NCBI GenBank assembly: GCA_026418615.1
Contig: JAOAAY010000006.1
Coordinates: 1 to 64,000, forward strand
From: Candidatus Sumerlaeaceae bacterium
GTDB lineage: Bacteria; Sumerlaeota; Sumerlaeia; Sumerlaeales; Sumerlaeaceae
Direction: 5' to 3'
Length of the DNA stretch: 64,000 nucleotides
The position numbers were made by a program, and so were the translations under genes. Shown in pieces: positions 18,030-27,136 of this stretch; the first letter of the stretch is position 1, and the number at the start of each line of letters is the position of its first letter. The notes beneath the pieces are model-generated. The model was not told where the DNA came from and made no database searches. It was given only the letters and a program-made list of their open reading frames with translations.

Positions 18030-19145
18030 ATGTCTGTCAAAGTGAAGATCGAAGAACTTTTGCAGGAGATGGTCGAGCGCGAGGCCTCGGACCTCTTCCT
18101 CAAGGCCGGCCAACGGCCCTGCCTGCGAATAGACGGGCAGATCGTGATGACGGACCACCCGGAACTTACGATGGACGAGTCGCACGAGATTGCGGTGCAA
18201 CTCATGACGCCCGAACAGGCGGAATACTTCCGGACCGTACCGGAGATGGACTTGGCGGTGGGCATCCGCGGTGTGGGGCGGTTTCGTGTGAATGTGTTCC
18301 GCCAGCGCGGTTCGACGGGCTTGGTATTCCGCTATGTGTCGAACCCTTCGTTTTCCTTCGAGGAACTGAACCTGCCTCCCGTCGTGCGGGATTTGTCCAA
18401 CCGGCGCCGCGGTTTGATCTTGGTGACGGGCACAACGGGCAGCGGCAAGAGCACGACGCTGGCGGCCATGATCAACCACATCAACCACACGCGCCGCGCC
18501 CACATCGTCACGATCGAGGATCCCATCGAATTTCTGCATCAGGACGATCTGGCGATCATCAGCCAGCGCGAGGTGGGGTTCGACACGAAGAGTTTCAGCG
18601 ATGCGCTCAAACATGTGCTGCGCCAGTCGCCCGACATTATTCTGATCGGTGAAATGCGCGACCTCGAGACCATCTCGACGGCCATTGCTTCCGCGGAAAC
18701 GGGGCACCTCGTGCTGTCCACACTGCACACGATTGATGCGGTGCAGACGGTGGAGCGCGTGATCAATTATTTCCCTGCTTACCTTCACCCGCAGATCCGC
18801 ATGGAACTGGCCTTGTGCCTCGAGGGGGCGATCTGTCAGCGCTTGCTTCCGATGGCGAGCGGGCGCGGTCGCATTCCGGCCGTGGAGATCCTCATCGGCA
18901 CTTCGTCGGTGCGCAAACTGCTACACGAGGGGCGGACCCTCGAACTGCCTCAATACATCGAGGCGGGCGGGCATGTGGGCATGCAGACTTTCAACCAATC
19001 GCTGCTGGCGCTCTACAGGGCCAAGAAGATCAAGATGGAGGACGCACTGGCCTTTGCCACCAGCCCGGACGAGTTCCGCCTCATGGCCGACGGCATTGCG
19101 AGCGGAGTGCGCGCGAAAGAGATGGGCGGGCATTACAGCCGGTGA
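18030..19145 (+). CDS. PilT/PilU-type retraction ATPase
   Basis: This 371-residue protein has an N-terminal PAS-like domain (EREASDLFLKAGQRP), Walker A TGTTGSGKSTTLAAMI, the Asp box TIEDPIEFLHQD, Walker B SPDIILIGEMRD, the His box ETGHLVLSTLHT and a GEIIxxP-like ALCLEGAICQRLLP. The AIRNLIRE region seen in PilT is replaced by HVGMQTFNQSLLALY, which matches the PilU-like group. It drives retraction of type IV pili. No pilus structural operon is adjacent, but orphan pseudopilins occur elsewhere in the window. Confidence 0.92.
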   Translation: MSVKVKIEELLQEMVEREASDLFLKAGQRPCLRIDGQIVMTDHPELTMDESHEIAVQLMTPEQAEYFRTVPEMDLAVGIRGVGRFRVNVFRQRGSTGLVFRYVSNPSFSFEELNLPPVVRDLSNRRRGLILVTGTTGSGKSTTLAAMINHINHTRRAHIVTIEDPIEFLHQDDLAIISQREVGFDTKSFSDALKHVLRQSPDIILIGEMRDLETISTAIASAETGHLVLSTLHTIDAVQTVERVINYFPAYLHPQIRMELALCLEGAICQRLLPMASGRGRIPAVEILIGTSSVRKLLHEGRTLELPQYIEAGGHVGMQTFNQSLLALYRAKKIKMEDALAFATSPDEFRLMADGIASGVRAKEMGGHYSR

Positions 19146-19211
19146 TCGCGGCCGGCGCCGCATGAGGATTTGCTTGCCGAGGCCGGGCGGCAGGCCGCAA
19201 AGTTCCGGCTC

Positions 19212-20354
19212 ATGACCTCTGACATGCGTGCGGCCATTGACCTCGCGGCCGAGTTTCCCATCAAAGAACAATATGCCTTTTTCAACCACGCCGGCGTGGC
19301 GCCGATTCCGGTATCCACTCAGGCGGCCATCACCGAGTTCGCCCGGGATGCTGCGGAGGAAGGGCCGACCAACTACGCTGCGTGGCTGCACGGGATGGCC
19401 GTGACGCGTCAGACGGCGGGCGAACTGCTGAACACAGATCCCGACAACATCTGCTTTGTCCACAATACGACACACGGCGTGCTGATCGTGGCGAACTCGA
19501 TCCGGTGGCAGCCGGGCGACAATGTCGTGGGGCTGGCTCACGAATTTCCGGCGAATGTGCTGCCGTGGCGCAACCTTGCGGAGCGCGGCGTGGAGTTCCG
19601 GATGGTGCCGGAAGAACCGGACTTCACATATAACATAGACAAAATTGCGGCCAGCATGGATGCCCGCACCCGGCTGCTGACGGTGTCGTGGGTGGAGTAC
19701 GCGACGGGTGTGCGCAACGACTTGCGCTCGCTGTCGGCACTTTGCCGCGAGCGCGGCGTGCTGTTCTGCGTGGACGCCATCCAAGGGCTGGGGCTGTTGC
19801 CGCTGGACCTTGCCGAGGTGCAGGTGGACTTTCTGATGGCGGACGGTCACAAGTGGCTGCTGGCGCCGGAGGGTTGCGGGATCCTGTATGTGCGCCCGGA
19901 GGTGATCCCGGATCTGAACTCGAGCATGCTGGGGTGGTGCGGACTGAAAAACCCGCAGGATTATGACAACTACGATCAGCCGTACAAGCCCAACGCCAAG
20001 CGGTTTGAGGAAGGGTCGCACAATTTGATGACGATTATTGCGCTGGGCGCCAGCATGCGTCTGATGTTGGATGTGGGCGCGGCGCACATTGAGGGCCGGG
20101 TGCGGACGCTGACCGGCCAACTGATCGAAGGGGCGCGCCGGCGGGGCTGGGATGTGGTGACCCCGGATGACCCGCAGCGGCGCGCGGGCATCGTCAGCCT
20201 GCGGCGCCCGGGCGTGGATGTCCGGGATCTCATGACTCGCCTGCAGCAGGAACACAAAATTATCGTGGCGGCCCGTCGGGGATTTTTGCGTGTCTCGCCG
20301 CACTTTTACAATGACGAGGGTGAGATTGCCCGGCTGCTGGACGCGCTGCCGTGA
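19212..20354 (+). CDS. Class V aminotransferase (cysteine desulfurase/isopenicillin-epimerase-like)
   Basis: This protein of about 380 residues has a class V PLP fold. It shows YAFFNHAGVAPIP at the N-terminus, FVHNTTHGVLIVANSI, the PLP Asp region FCVDAIQGLG, the Schiff-base lysine in MADGHKWLLAPEGCG and LGWCGLKNP. Members act as cysteine desulfurases, kynureninases or epimerases; the lack of an obvious catalytic cysteine loop leaves the substrate open. The start at 19212 (MTSDM) is a choice. A TTG at 19170 preceded by GAGGAT would add 14 residues. Confidence 0.85.
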   Translation: MTSDMRAAIDLAAEFPIKEQYAFFNHAGVAPIPVSTQAAITEFARDAAEEGPTNYAAWLHGMAVTRQTAGELLNTDPDNICFVHNTTHGVLIVANSIRWQPGDNVVGLAHEFPANVLPWRNLAERGVEFRMVPEEPDFTYNIDKIAASMDARTRLLTVSWVEYATGVRNDLRSLSALCRERGVLFCVDAIQGLGLLPLDLAEVQVDFLMADGHKWLLAPEGCGILYVRPEVIPDLNSSMLGWCGLKNPQDYDNYDQPYKPNAKRFEEGSHNLMTIIALGASMRLMLDVGAAHIEGRVRTLTGQLIEGARRRGWDVVTPDDPQRRAGIVSLRRPGVDVRDLMTRLQQEHKIIVAARRGFLRVSPHFYNDEGEIARLLDALP

Positions 20355-20473
20355 GCGGCGGCCTTTTCGTTTCGCTTGCCTCGCAGGGGGCGGAGTGGCG
20401 AATTGGGAGCCGACATGAACCCGGGAGATGACAAACGGACGCGCCCTACGGCGCAAGAAGGGGGGCGGACGGC

Positions 20474-21754
20474 ATGAATCTGGTGGCGATCCTGTTGGCG
20501 GGCGGGCAAGGCTCGCGATTGTCCATTCTGTCGCAGCGGCGCGCGAAACCGGCCGTGCCGTTTGGCGGCGCGTACCGCATCATTGATTTCACCGTGTCAA
20601 ATGCTATGCATGCCCAGATTCCGGCACTCGGCATTGCGACGCAGTACAAGCCGTCGAGTCTGATGGAGCACTTCGGCACGGGGGAGTGGTGGGGCTACAT
20701 GGGGCGCGGCCGGGTGGCCCGCATCCTGCCGCCGTACACGGGCGAGGCTGACAGTGACTGGTACAAGGGCACGGCGGATGCGGTTTGGCAGAACCGCCAG
20801 TTTATCCAACGGTTTCATCCCGACATTGTGGTCGTTCTGTCCGGTGACCACATTTATTACATGGACTATCTCCAGATGGTGGATTTCCATGTGAAGTCGC
20901 GCGCTGACGCCACGGTGGCGCTGCAAGAGGTGCCGTGGGAGGAAACATCCCGGTTCGGGCTTGTCCAGATCGCCGAGAACGGCCGGGTCACGGCGTTTCA
21001 GGAAAAGCCCAAGTCCAACCCGGTGTCGAACCTGGCTTCGCTCGGGATTTACATTTTCAATGCCGACATTTTGCTGAGGCGACTGGCAGAAGATGCTGCC
21101 GATCCGACGAGCGATAACGACTTTGGGAAGAACATCCTGCCGGCCATGCAGGCGCAGGACCGGCTGTTCGGTTGGGTGTTTGACGGTTATTGGCGCGATG
21201 TGGGAACAATCGAGTCGTACTGGCAGGCGAACATGGAAACCTTGGATCCGTCGTCGGGTTTGGACCTGGCGCGGTGGGATGTCAGGACGAATTATTTCGA
21301 TCCGCGGCCGGGCAATGACCTGCCGGCGCGCATCTGTCGGGGCGGTCGCGTGCGTCATTCGCACATTGCGCGGGGCTGCGTGATCGAGGGGGAGGTAGAA
21401 AACAGTATTGTGTTCCCCGGTGTGCACATCGGTCGAAACTCCGTCGTGCGCGACTCGGTCATCATGAACAATTGTGAAATTGCCGATGATTGTCTCGTGG
21501 ACCGGGCGATTCTGGACAAAGACTGTGTGGTGGACCGCAGCAGTCGCGTGGGCGCAGGGGACAATACGGTGAACAAGGAGTTTCCGCACCTGCTCGACTC
21601 GGGCATCACGGTGCTAGGCAAGAATGTGCTGCTGCCGCCGGGCACGGTACTCGGCCGCAACGCGCTTGTCTTTCCGGGTGTCCGGCCGGAGGATCTTCCG
21701 GGCAGCGAAATAGAAAGTGGGGCCACGGTGCGAGCCGCCAAGCCCCTGTGGTGA
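20474..21754 (+). CDS. glgC: Glucose-1-phosphate adenylyltransferase
   Basis: This 426-residue protein begins MNLVAILLAGGQGSRL. It has AKPAVPFGGAYRIIDF (regulatory/ATP site), QYKPSSLMEHFG, YKGTADAVWQN, VVVLSGDHIYYMDY, FQEKPKSNP (substrate lysine), YWRDVGTIESYW and a left-handed beta-helix tail (SRVGAGDNT). It makes ADP-glucose for glycogen. Length is typical. GGGCGG lies upstream of the ATG. The next gene starts 11 bases after its stop with a strong ribosome site, so the two are probably co-transcribed. Confidence 0.96.
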   Translation: MNLVAILLAGGQGSRLSILSQRRAKPAVPFGGAYRIIDFTVSNAMHAQIPALGIATQYKPSSLMEHFGTGEWWGYMGRGRVARILPPYTGEADSDWYKGTADAVWQNRQFIQRFHPDIVVVLSGDHIYYMDYLQMVDFHVKSRADATVALQEVPWEETSRFGLVQIAENGRVTAFQEKPKSNPVSNLASLGIYIFNADILLRRLAEDAADPTSDNDFGKNILPAMQAQDRLFGWVFDGYWRDVGTIESYWQANMETLDPSSGLDLARWDVRTNYFDPRPGNDLPARICRGGRVRHSHIARGCVIEGEVENSIVFPGVHIGRNSVVRDSVIMNNCEIADDCLVDRAILDKDCVVDRSSRVGAGDNTVNKEFPHLLDSGITVLGKNVLLPPGTVLGRNALVFPGVRPEDLPGSEIESGATVRAAKPLW

Positions 21755-21765
21755 GAGGTGGAATC

Positions 21766-22821
21766 TTGCGAATTGGGCGCGTGTTTGTGGTCGTGATGGC
21801 TGTCGGAGTGGCGTTGGCCAATCCCGCGTTTGCGGCACCGGTCACCGTGGAATCGGGTTATTTTGCGGATGCGGAATTCCAGCCGCTGATGGATGCAGAC
21901 CCTCGCGTGCTCGAACGCGAGCCGGCGGCCGTGCTTGTGTTTGCCGCCGACCAGTCGGCGTTCACAGCGCTGGCGGAGTTCGACAAGTGGGCGCAGCGGC
22001 CGCACCGGTTTGATTTCGCCATTTACGCGGTGGTGCCCGGGCGGGAGGGTGACACGGCGCTGGTCGTCGAGGAGATTTTGCGCCAGCGCAATGTGCGCGT
22101 GCCCATCTTTTTCACGACCTCTGCCGACTATCTTGCCGGCGAGCCGTACAAACTGCTGGTGCTCCGCGGCGGAGGGGCCCTGCAACTCACGCGGTTTTCC
22201 CTCGAGGACCTCGAGCGTCGGATGGAGCGTGCGAGCGAGGACGCGGGACTGGAACCGCGCTCCCTGCCGGCTTCGGATACTCAGACAAGCCCCGGCAGCC
22301 CGCCGGCATCCGGTGATTCAGCCACGACGGCGCCCCGCCGTCCGCCGGGCCGAAAAGGGGTTTACAACAATTCCCGTTTTGGGTTTACCGTCCGCTTCCC
22401 GGACGGATGGGTGTACCGCGAATCGCGAAGCGGCGATGGCGCCGTGGGAGAGCGCGTCGCGGGGCCATCGAAGATGGACATGCGCGTCTGGGCAACGCCC
22501 AACGAATTCGCCGCGGATGGATCCCCCGGCAAGATGACCGTCCGGGACTACCTCACTCAGCACATCGAAACGCTGGGGCAGCAGGAGGGCGCCACCGTGG
22601 AGGTCGAGGCGCGCTATGTCGTGCGGGAGGGATTTAGCGAGGGGCGCGATTACACCTACTCGTACACGAACAAGGACGGCGAAAAACGGCGCGGCCGTTT
22701 GCAAGCCATCGAGGCAGACGGCGTGTTCAAGGTCGCAGCCGTGGAAGGTCCGGCTGCAGAGTTCGACCGCAGTTCAAGCATGATCGAGGACTTCATCGGG
22801 AGTTTTTCGGCAACCCGATAG
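21766..22821 (+). CDS. Secreted two-domain protein, C-terminal PsbP/DUF1795-like domain
   Basis: A TTG start at 21766 is supported by AGAGGTGG just before it. It gives MRIGRVFVVVMAVGVALA ending N-P-A-F-A-A, a clear Sec signal. The first mature domain (about 25-155) has VLVFAADQSAFTALAEF and VPIFFTTSADY, somewhat thioredoxin-like in strand order but without Cys. A Pro/Ser linker follows, then a domain beginning YNNSRFGFTVRFPDGW that matches PsbP/DUF1795-type lipid or stress proteins. Function is unknown. It lies directly behind glgC and ends before a strong terminator. Confidence 0.75.
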   Translation: MRIGRVFVVVMAVGVALANPAFAAPVTVESGYFADAEFQPLMDADPRVLEREPAAVLVFAADQSAFTALAEFDKWAQRPHRFDFAIYAVVPGREGDTALVVEEILRQRNVRVPIFFTTSADYLAGEPYKLLVLRGGGALQLTRFSLEDLERRMERASEDAGLEPRSLPASDTQTSPGSPPASGDSATTAPRRPPGRKGVYNNSRFGFTVRFPDGWVYRESRSGDGAVGERVAGPSKMDMRVWATPNEFAADGSPGKMTVRDYLTQHIETLGQQEGATVEVEARYVVREGFSEGRDYTYSYTNKDGEKRRGRLQAIEADGVFKVAAVEGPAAEFDRSSSMIEDFIGSFSATR

Positions 22822-22854
22822 CAACCGCGAAAACGATAGACTTTCGGAACCCTG

Positions 22855-22894
22855 CTGCATGCCCGGGAAAGCATGCAGCGTTTTTTTTTTTTTT
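22855..22894 (+). terminator. Intrinsic terminator after the glgC operon
   Basis: A perfect eight-base stem, CTGCATGC and GCATGCAG, encloses an eight-base loop and is followed by CG and 14 consecutive T residues. It lies 34 bases after the stop at 22821 and ends the long plus-strand run. Confidence 0.95.
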
Positions 22895-22973
22895 GATCTA
22901 TGAACGAATATTTAGCGCGAATTGAGTAATAGTAGCGCATCGCAACACCACAATCCGGAAAGGATGCATTTCC

Positions 22974-23558
22974 ATGAAGATGAACCAAATCACCAAAGTG
23001 GCTGCTGTGGCGGCCGTTCTCTCCGCTTTTACTTTCCCGGCCTTCGCTGAGACCTGCGGGTCCAAGACCTCAGCCGATTGCGGCGACAAGTCGGCCTACA
23101 AGGCTTCGAAGGCTGCCAAGGGTGGCGAGGGCGAGAAGAAGGAAGCCAAGGACATCGTGGATACGGCGGTTGGCGCCGGTTCGTTCTCGACCTTGGTCGC
23201 GGCCGTGAAGGCTGCCGGCTTGGTTGATGTGCTGAAGGGCGAAGGTCCGTTCACCGTCTTTGCCCCGACGGACGATGCCTTCAAGAAGTTGCCTGCCGGT
23301 ACTCTCGAGGACCTGCTCAAGCCTGAGAACAAGGAAAAGTTGGCTGGCATCCTCAAGTACCATGTTGTCTCCGGCAAAGTGAAAGCGGCCGATGTGGTTA
23401 AGTTGAAGAGCGCCAAGTCCGTTGAGGGTTCCGAAATCAAAATCACTGTGGATGGCGACAAGGTGAAGGTGGACGACGCCAATGTGGTGAAGACGGATGT
23501 CGAGGCCAGCAACGGCGTGATCCATGTGATTGATGCCGTGATTCTCCCGAAGAAGTAA
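22974..23558 (+). CDS. Secreted fasciclin-domain protein
   Basis: This 194-residue protein has a Sec signal (residues 1-25, ending F-P-A-F-A-E), a Cys/Lys/Ala-rich linker and one fasciclin (FAS1) domain. The domain has [34 protein letters not shown] (H1 motif), [10 protein letters not shown] and [13 protein letters not shown] (H2 motif). FAS1 proteins are adhesins or matrix proteins. Lysine-rich, even codon use and flanking terminators suggest strong monocistronic expression. GGAAAGGA lies about 10 bases before the ATG. Confidence 0.93.
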   Translation: MKMNQITKVAAVAAVLSAFTFPAFAETCGSKTSADCGDKSAYKASKAAKGGEGEKKEAKDIVDTAVGAGSFSTLVAAVKAAGLVDVLKGEGPFTVFAPTDDAFKKLPAGTLEDLLKPENKEKLAGILKYHVVSGKVKAADVVKLKSAKSVEGSEIKITVDGDKVKVDDANVVKTDVEASNGVIHVIDAVILPKK

Positions 23559-23612
23559 TGACTGACTTCCCGCCCGACGCGCGGGCGGCGGGCGGGTGAT
23601 GCACCCCTCCGG

Positions 23613-23653
23613 GCCGGGAATCGGCTTGAGCCGGTTCCCGGCGTTTTTTTTTT
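23613..23653 (+). terminator. Intrinsic terminator after the fasciclin gene
   Basis: GCCGGGAA pairs with TTCCCGGC, and an inner CGGCT/AGCCG extends the stem. GCG and ten T residues follow. A G/C-rich hairpin at about 23570-23596 precedes it. Confidence 0.92.
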
Positions 23654-23742
23654 GTAAAATGCCTGCCCGGCAACGGGCTCTCCGTGATGCGGGTCGCTCC
23701 GAGGAATGCCGGGACCGGCGATCCGGGAGTCGCACGGAAATT

Positions 23743-25392
23743 TCAGGAGGGCTTGCCCCCGAAGTGCTCGGCGACTTTGGCGGCAAGGACATTGAACTCG
23801 CGCCGAATGTTTTCCACGACGAAGCGGGCCTGCTCCACCGTGGAGACCTCGGCGCTGTTGACGAAGTCGCGGATGTGCATCATGGGTTCCAGGATCTCGC
23901 GCCCGGCCTCGCTGAGGCGGCCACTGGCGGAACCCTGCAGGATGCCGCTCAGCCCGGTGAAGAGGTTGGAGACTTTGACATCTGTCGCTGTCACGACGAG
24001 TTCGCGGAGGGAGTTGTCAATCAGTTCGCCGCGTGTTTTGAAGATGGCGATGACCTTGCGCAGTTTGCTTTCGAGTTCGACCAGGCCGAGGTAGATGATG
24101 TTGTCGGCTTGGGCGGTGTGGGGGATGCTGGCAACGCTGGATAACCCGGCCACATCCTCCACGCGCCAAGTGTAAACGGCCGTCACGCCGTTTCGGAACA
24201 GTAAATCGTTGAACAGGGCGAGGTAATGTTCCTGCTCGCGTTCCCCGCCGGCGGAGGCGAGGAAGTCGCGCAGTCCGTCAATGACGAGACAGGCAGGGCG
24301 TGCGGTTTCCACGAGGCGTTTTGTTTCGTGGTAAAATGCGGCGATATCGAGGCCGCTGGGGGTGGCGTGGACGACATGCAACCGGCCCTCGGCCGAAGCC
24401 GCGGCAAATCCGAGGCCGCGCCGGTCCATATTGCGAATCAGGCGGGCCGGTCGCTCGTTGAAACAGACAAAGACGGCCGCATCGCCCTGCCTGAGGGCGG
24501 CCGCCACGAAATGGGCTGCGAGGATCGTCTTCCCGGTGCCGCTCATGCCGGCGAGCATCGTGACGCTTCCGCATAGCAAGCCACCATTCATGAGTTCGTC
24601 CAAGTCGGCGGACCCGGTCGAACGGCGCGTGGCTTCGTCACAAACCTCCTGTGTATCGGGTCCTGCCAGCGGCACGAACGGAGCGACCCGCACGCCGCGC
24701 GAGTCAATGCGGAAGGAGTGGCCGCCTTCGACGAAGCCTTGCCCGCGCGCCTTGACAATCTCGATGGTGCGCTCGCGCCGGCCGCCGAGGTGAGCCGCCG
24801 GCGAGTGCGACAGCCGCACGACCGTGTCCACGGTGAACTCTTCGTGGGCGGCAGACTCTGACTCGCTGGTGAGGTCGCTGGTGAGAATGACCGTCAGCCC
24901 CAGTCCTTTGAGTTTCAGGATGAACTCCGAGAACAACTTGCGTTGTTCCTCGCCGCTCATGGGCAGTTGCCAGATGAGGTTGATGGGATCCACGAGGAGT
25001 CGTTTGGCGCCGATCTCGATGACGCCTTCGGTGATCTGGGTGATGGCGTTGCTCTCCTTCTCGGCGAAGGAACTGAAAAGGTCGTCACGGCGGGCAAAAA
25101 TGACGCGCAATTTTTTGGCTGCGGCCATCTCGCGGACATTCCAGCCGAAACTGGCGGCGTCGCGTTCGAAGTGCTCCGGAAACTGCTCGAACGAGAGGAT
25201 CAATCCGGGTTCGTCATCCTGCAGGATTCCGTTCATGATGATCTGCATGCCCAAGACCGATTTGCCGCTGCCGGGTGTACCCTGCAGGAGGATACTTGTA
25301 CCGCGGCGGAATCCGCCGCCCAACACCAGATCCAGCCCTTCCACTCCCGTCCGCAGCACATCAGCCGTTTTGGGCTCCGCCGCTACTGTCAT
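23743..25392 (-). CDS. KaiC-like protein with two RecA/KaiC ATPase domains
   Basis: This 549-residue protein has two KaiC domains. Domain 1 (about 10-260) has TGVEGLDLVLGGGFRRGTS, Walker A GTPGSGKS (about 38-45) and a Walker-B-like RLLVDPINLIW. Domain 2 (about 275-500) has STGSADLDELMNGGL, Walker A GMSGTGKT and CLVIDGLRDFL. The C-terminus is helical (VEQARFVVENIRREF). Outside cyanobacteria such proteins are signalling ATPases often linked to response regulators; a clock role cannot be inferred, and no kaiA or kaiB is present. The ATG at 25392 starts just before the conserved block; the frame to 25566 overlaps the divergent gene. Confidence 0.88.
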   Translation of the reverse strand: MTVAAEPKTADVLRTGVEGLDLVLGGGFRRGTSILLQGTPGSGKSVLGMQIIMNGILQDDEPGLILSFEQFPEHFERDAASFGWNVREMAAAKKLRVIFARRDDLFSSFAEKESNAITQITEGVIEIGAKRLLVDPINLIWQLPMSGEEQRKLFSEFILKLKGLGLTVILTSDLTSESESAAHEEFTVDTVVRLSHSPAAHLGGRRERTIEIVKARGQGFVEGGHSFRIDSRGVRVAPFVPLAGPDTQEVCDEATRRSTGSADLDELMNGGLLCGSVTMLAGMSGTGKTILAAHFVAAALRQGDAAVFVCFNERPARLIRNMDRRGLGFAAASAEGRLHVVHATPSGLDIAAFYHETKRLVETARPACLVIDGLRDFLASAGGEREQEHYLALFNDLLFRNGVTAVYTWRVEDVAGLSSVASIPHTAQADNIIYLGLVELESKLRKVIAIFKTRGELIDNSLRELVVTATDVKVSNLFTGLSGILQGSASGRLSEAGREILEPMMHIRDFVNSAEVSTVEQARFVVENIRREFNVLAAKVAEHFGGKPS

Positions 25393-25564
25393 CGTCTGAC
25401 CGTCCCCGACCTGAGAGATGTTGGGGGGTGCGCACGGTTTTGCCCGCACACCCCGCGTCTGCTGATACAGGCACAGAGCAGTTCGATTGCAAGTGTAATG
25501 GTTGACGGATGTGAGATGAAACGGCAGTTGCGCCCGCGCAGGGGCCGGGTCAGAAGACTCCGTC

Positions 25565-27067
25565 ATGGGACGACGGCGCGAGAGGGGCAGGACAAGCGCA
25601 CGGCCACCCGCACCCGTTCATGAGGCGGCAACGGCGGGAGCCCTGCGGGCGTGGCGGCCGGAGACAGTGGCAGTGCTTGGCGGCCTTGCACTGGTTCTGT
25701 TCCTGATGCGGCTGGTGAGCAACGCTGTCGGTTGGTGGGGAATGCTGCGATACCCTGCCGAGTTGAACATTGGCGAGGGCGTCACCCTGTTCGAGGCCAA
25801 GCGGCTCGCAGCCGGTCAACCTATTTACAAACCCGTGGATGAACCGCCTTACTGGTTTGCAACCTACCCGCCTTTATATCAGTGGTTTGTCAGTCTTTGG
25901 GTAGATGCTGGTCTCGCTTGGGGGCGCGCGCTGTCGCTGGGGGCGAGCGCAGCCAATGGGATCTTGGCGGGTCTGGCTGTTTGGCGCCTTGGCGGGGGCC
26001 GTCTGGCATCGGCGTTGGCGGTTCTGATATGGCTGACCTCGCCGTACACCGATTATTGGACGGCGGCAGCACGCGTGGACATGTTGGGCCGGGCGCTGGC
26101 GTCCGCGTCCGTGTGCTGCGTGATCGGGCGGACGGGCCGGTGGCCATGGCTTTGGGCTGGGGTCGTGCTGGCATCGCTTGCGATGATGACCAAACAAACC
26201 ATGGTCGCCGGTGGCCTCGCGTGTGTTCTGATCCTGCTGCTGGAGTCGCGGCTGCGCGCTACGGTGTTTGGCGCGGCATGGTTGAGTCTGACCTTGGCAG
26301 GTTACGGGGCGCTGACTCTGGCGACAGGCGGTCATTTCTGGCGCAATGTGTTTGGTGACATCGCCCGCAGCACGCAATGGTCGCTGATGATGCAGTTCGT
26401 TGGCGGTTTCGTGCAGGTGCATGCGCCGTTGTTGCTGGCCTCGGCCGTGGCAATCGCCGGGGGCTGGCGCCAACCCGGCGTCAGGCGTGCAACCTGTGTG
26501 GCGCTTGCCGGTGTGCCGCACCTTCTGCTGACCGGCAATGACGGCGCGGATGTCAATTATTTTTTTGATGTTGTGTGGGGCTTGGCTGTGTTGTCAACCG
26601 CCGGAATGGGGGCGGCTCACGGTGCGCCGCGCTGGCAAGGACCGTTGGCAGGGGTTTTTGTGCTGGCTGGCGCCCTGATGAGTGTCGCGCTGCTGGAACC
26701 GCTGCGTGGCCCGACGCCGGAGCAAGAGGCCGCGGCGCGCCGCATCACGGAGATCCTGCGCCGTGCAGGCCCGCCCGTGCAGAGCGAGTTTGTGGGTTAC
26801 ACCCTTGCGGCAGGCGGGGAACCGGACTACCTGCCGTACATGTACCGGCTGCTGGAGGAGCGCGGGGTGTGGAATTCCGCGCCGATTGTCGGCCGGATTG
26901 AGCGGCGCGAGTACCACGCCATCCTGGTCACATCGCGAGCGCCAGCGCGTTGGGGTCGCAGCATTCTCGACGCGCTCGAGCGCTATTACGAACCGGCCGA
27001 GGTTTTCCGGGGCACTTATATTATCGAAGGGCCGGACGACCAGATCCTTTACCGTCCCCGCCGGTAG
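25565..27067 (+). CDS. GT-C fold membrane glycosyltransferase-like protein
   Basis: This 500-residue protein has roughly ten hydrophobic helices between residues 35 and 380 and a soluble C-terminal domain. The first outside loop has PAELNIGEGVTLFEA, where the acidic residue resembles the metal-binding Asp/Glu of ArnT/PMT-type glycosyltransferases, followed by YWFATYPPLYQW. It probably uses a polyprenyl-phosphate sugar at the outer face of the inner membrane. The acceptor is unknown. It is divergent from the KaiC-like gene. Confidence 0.75.
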   Translation: MGRRRERGRTSARPPAPVHEAATAGALRAWRPETVAVLGGLALVLFLMRLVSNAVGWWGMLRYPAELNIGEGVTLFEAKRLAAGQPIYKPVDEPPYWFATYPPLYQWFVSLWVDAGLAWGRALSLGASAANGILAGLAVWRLGGGRLASALAVLIWLTSPYTDYWTAAARVDMLGRALASASVCCVIGRTGRWPWLWAGVVLASLAMMTKQTMVAGGLACVLILLLESRLRATVFGAAWLSLTLAGYGALTLATGGHFWRNVFGDIARSTQWSLMMQFVGGFVQVHAPLLLASAVAIAGGWRQPGVRRATCVALAGVPHLLLTGNDGADVNYFFDVVWGLAVLSTAGMGAAHGAPRWQGPLAGVFVLAGALMSVALLEPLRGPTPEQEAAARRITEILRRAGPPVQSEFVGYTLAAGGEPDYLPYMYRLLEERGVWNSAPIVGRIERREYHAILVTSRAPARWGRSILDALERYYEPAEVFRGTYIIEGPDDQILYRPRR

Positions 27068-27136
27068 GCTTTGCCATTTGACTTGCCCGCAGCCGCGCCG
27101 GGCGGCCATGCTCCGGCTTTCGGTTTGAGGTGTGAT

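Noticed and set aside
22914-22940. Direct repeats TAGCGC upstream of the fasciclin gene as an operator
   Set aside because: Only six bases long and expected by chance at this composition; no symmetry or spacing support.
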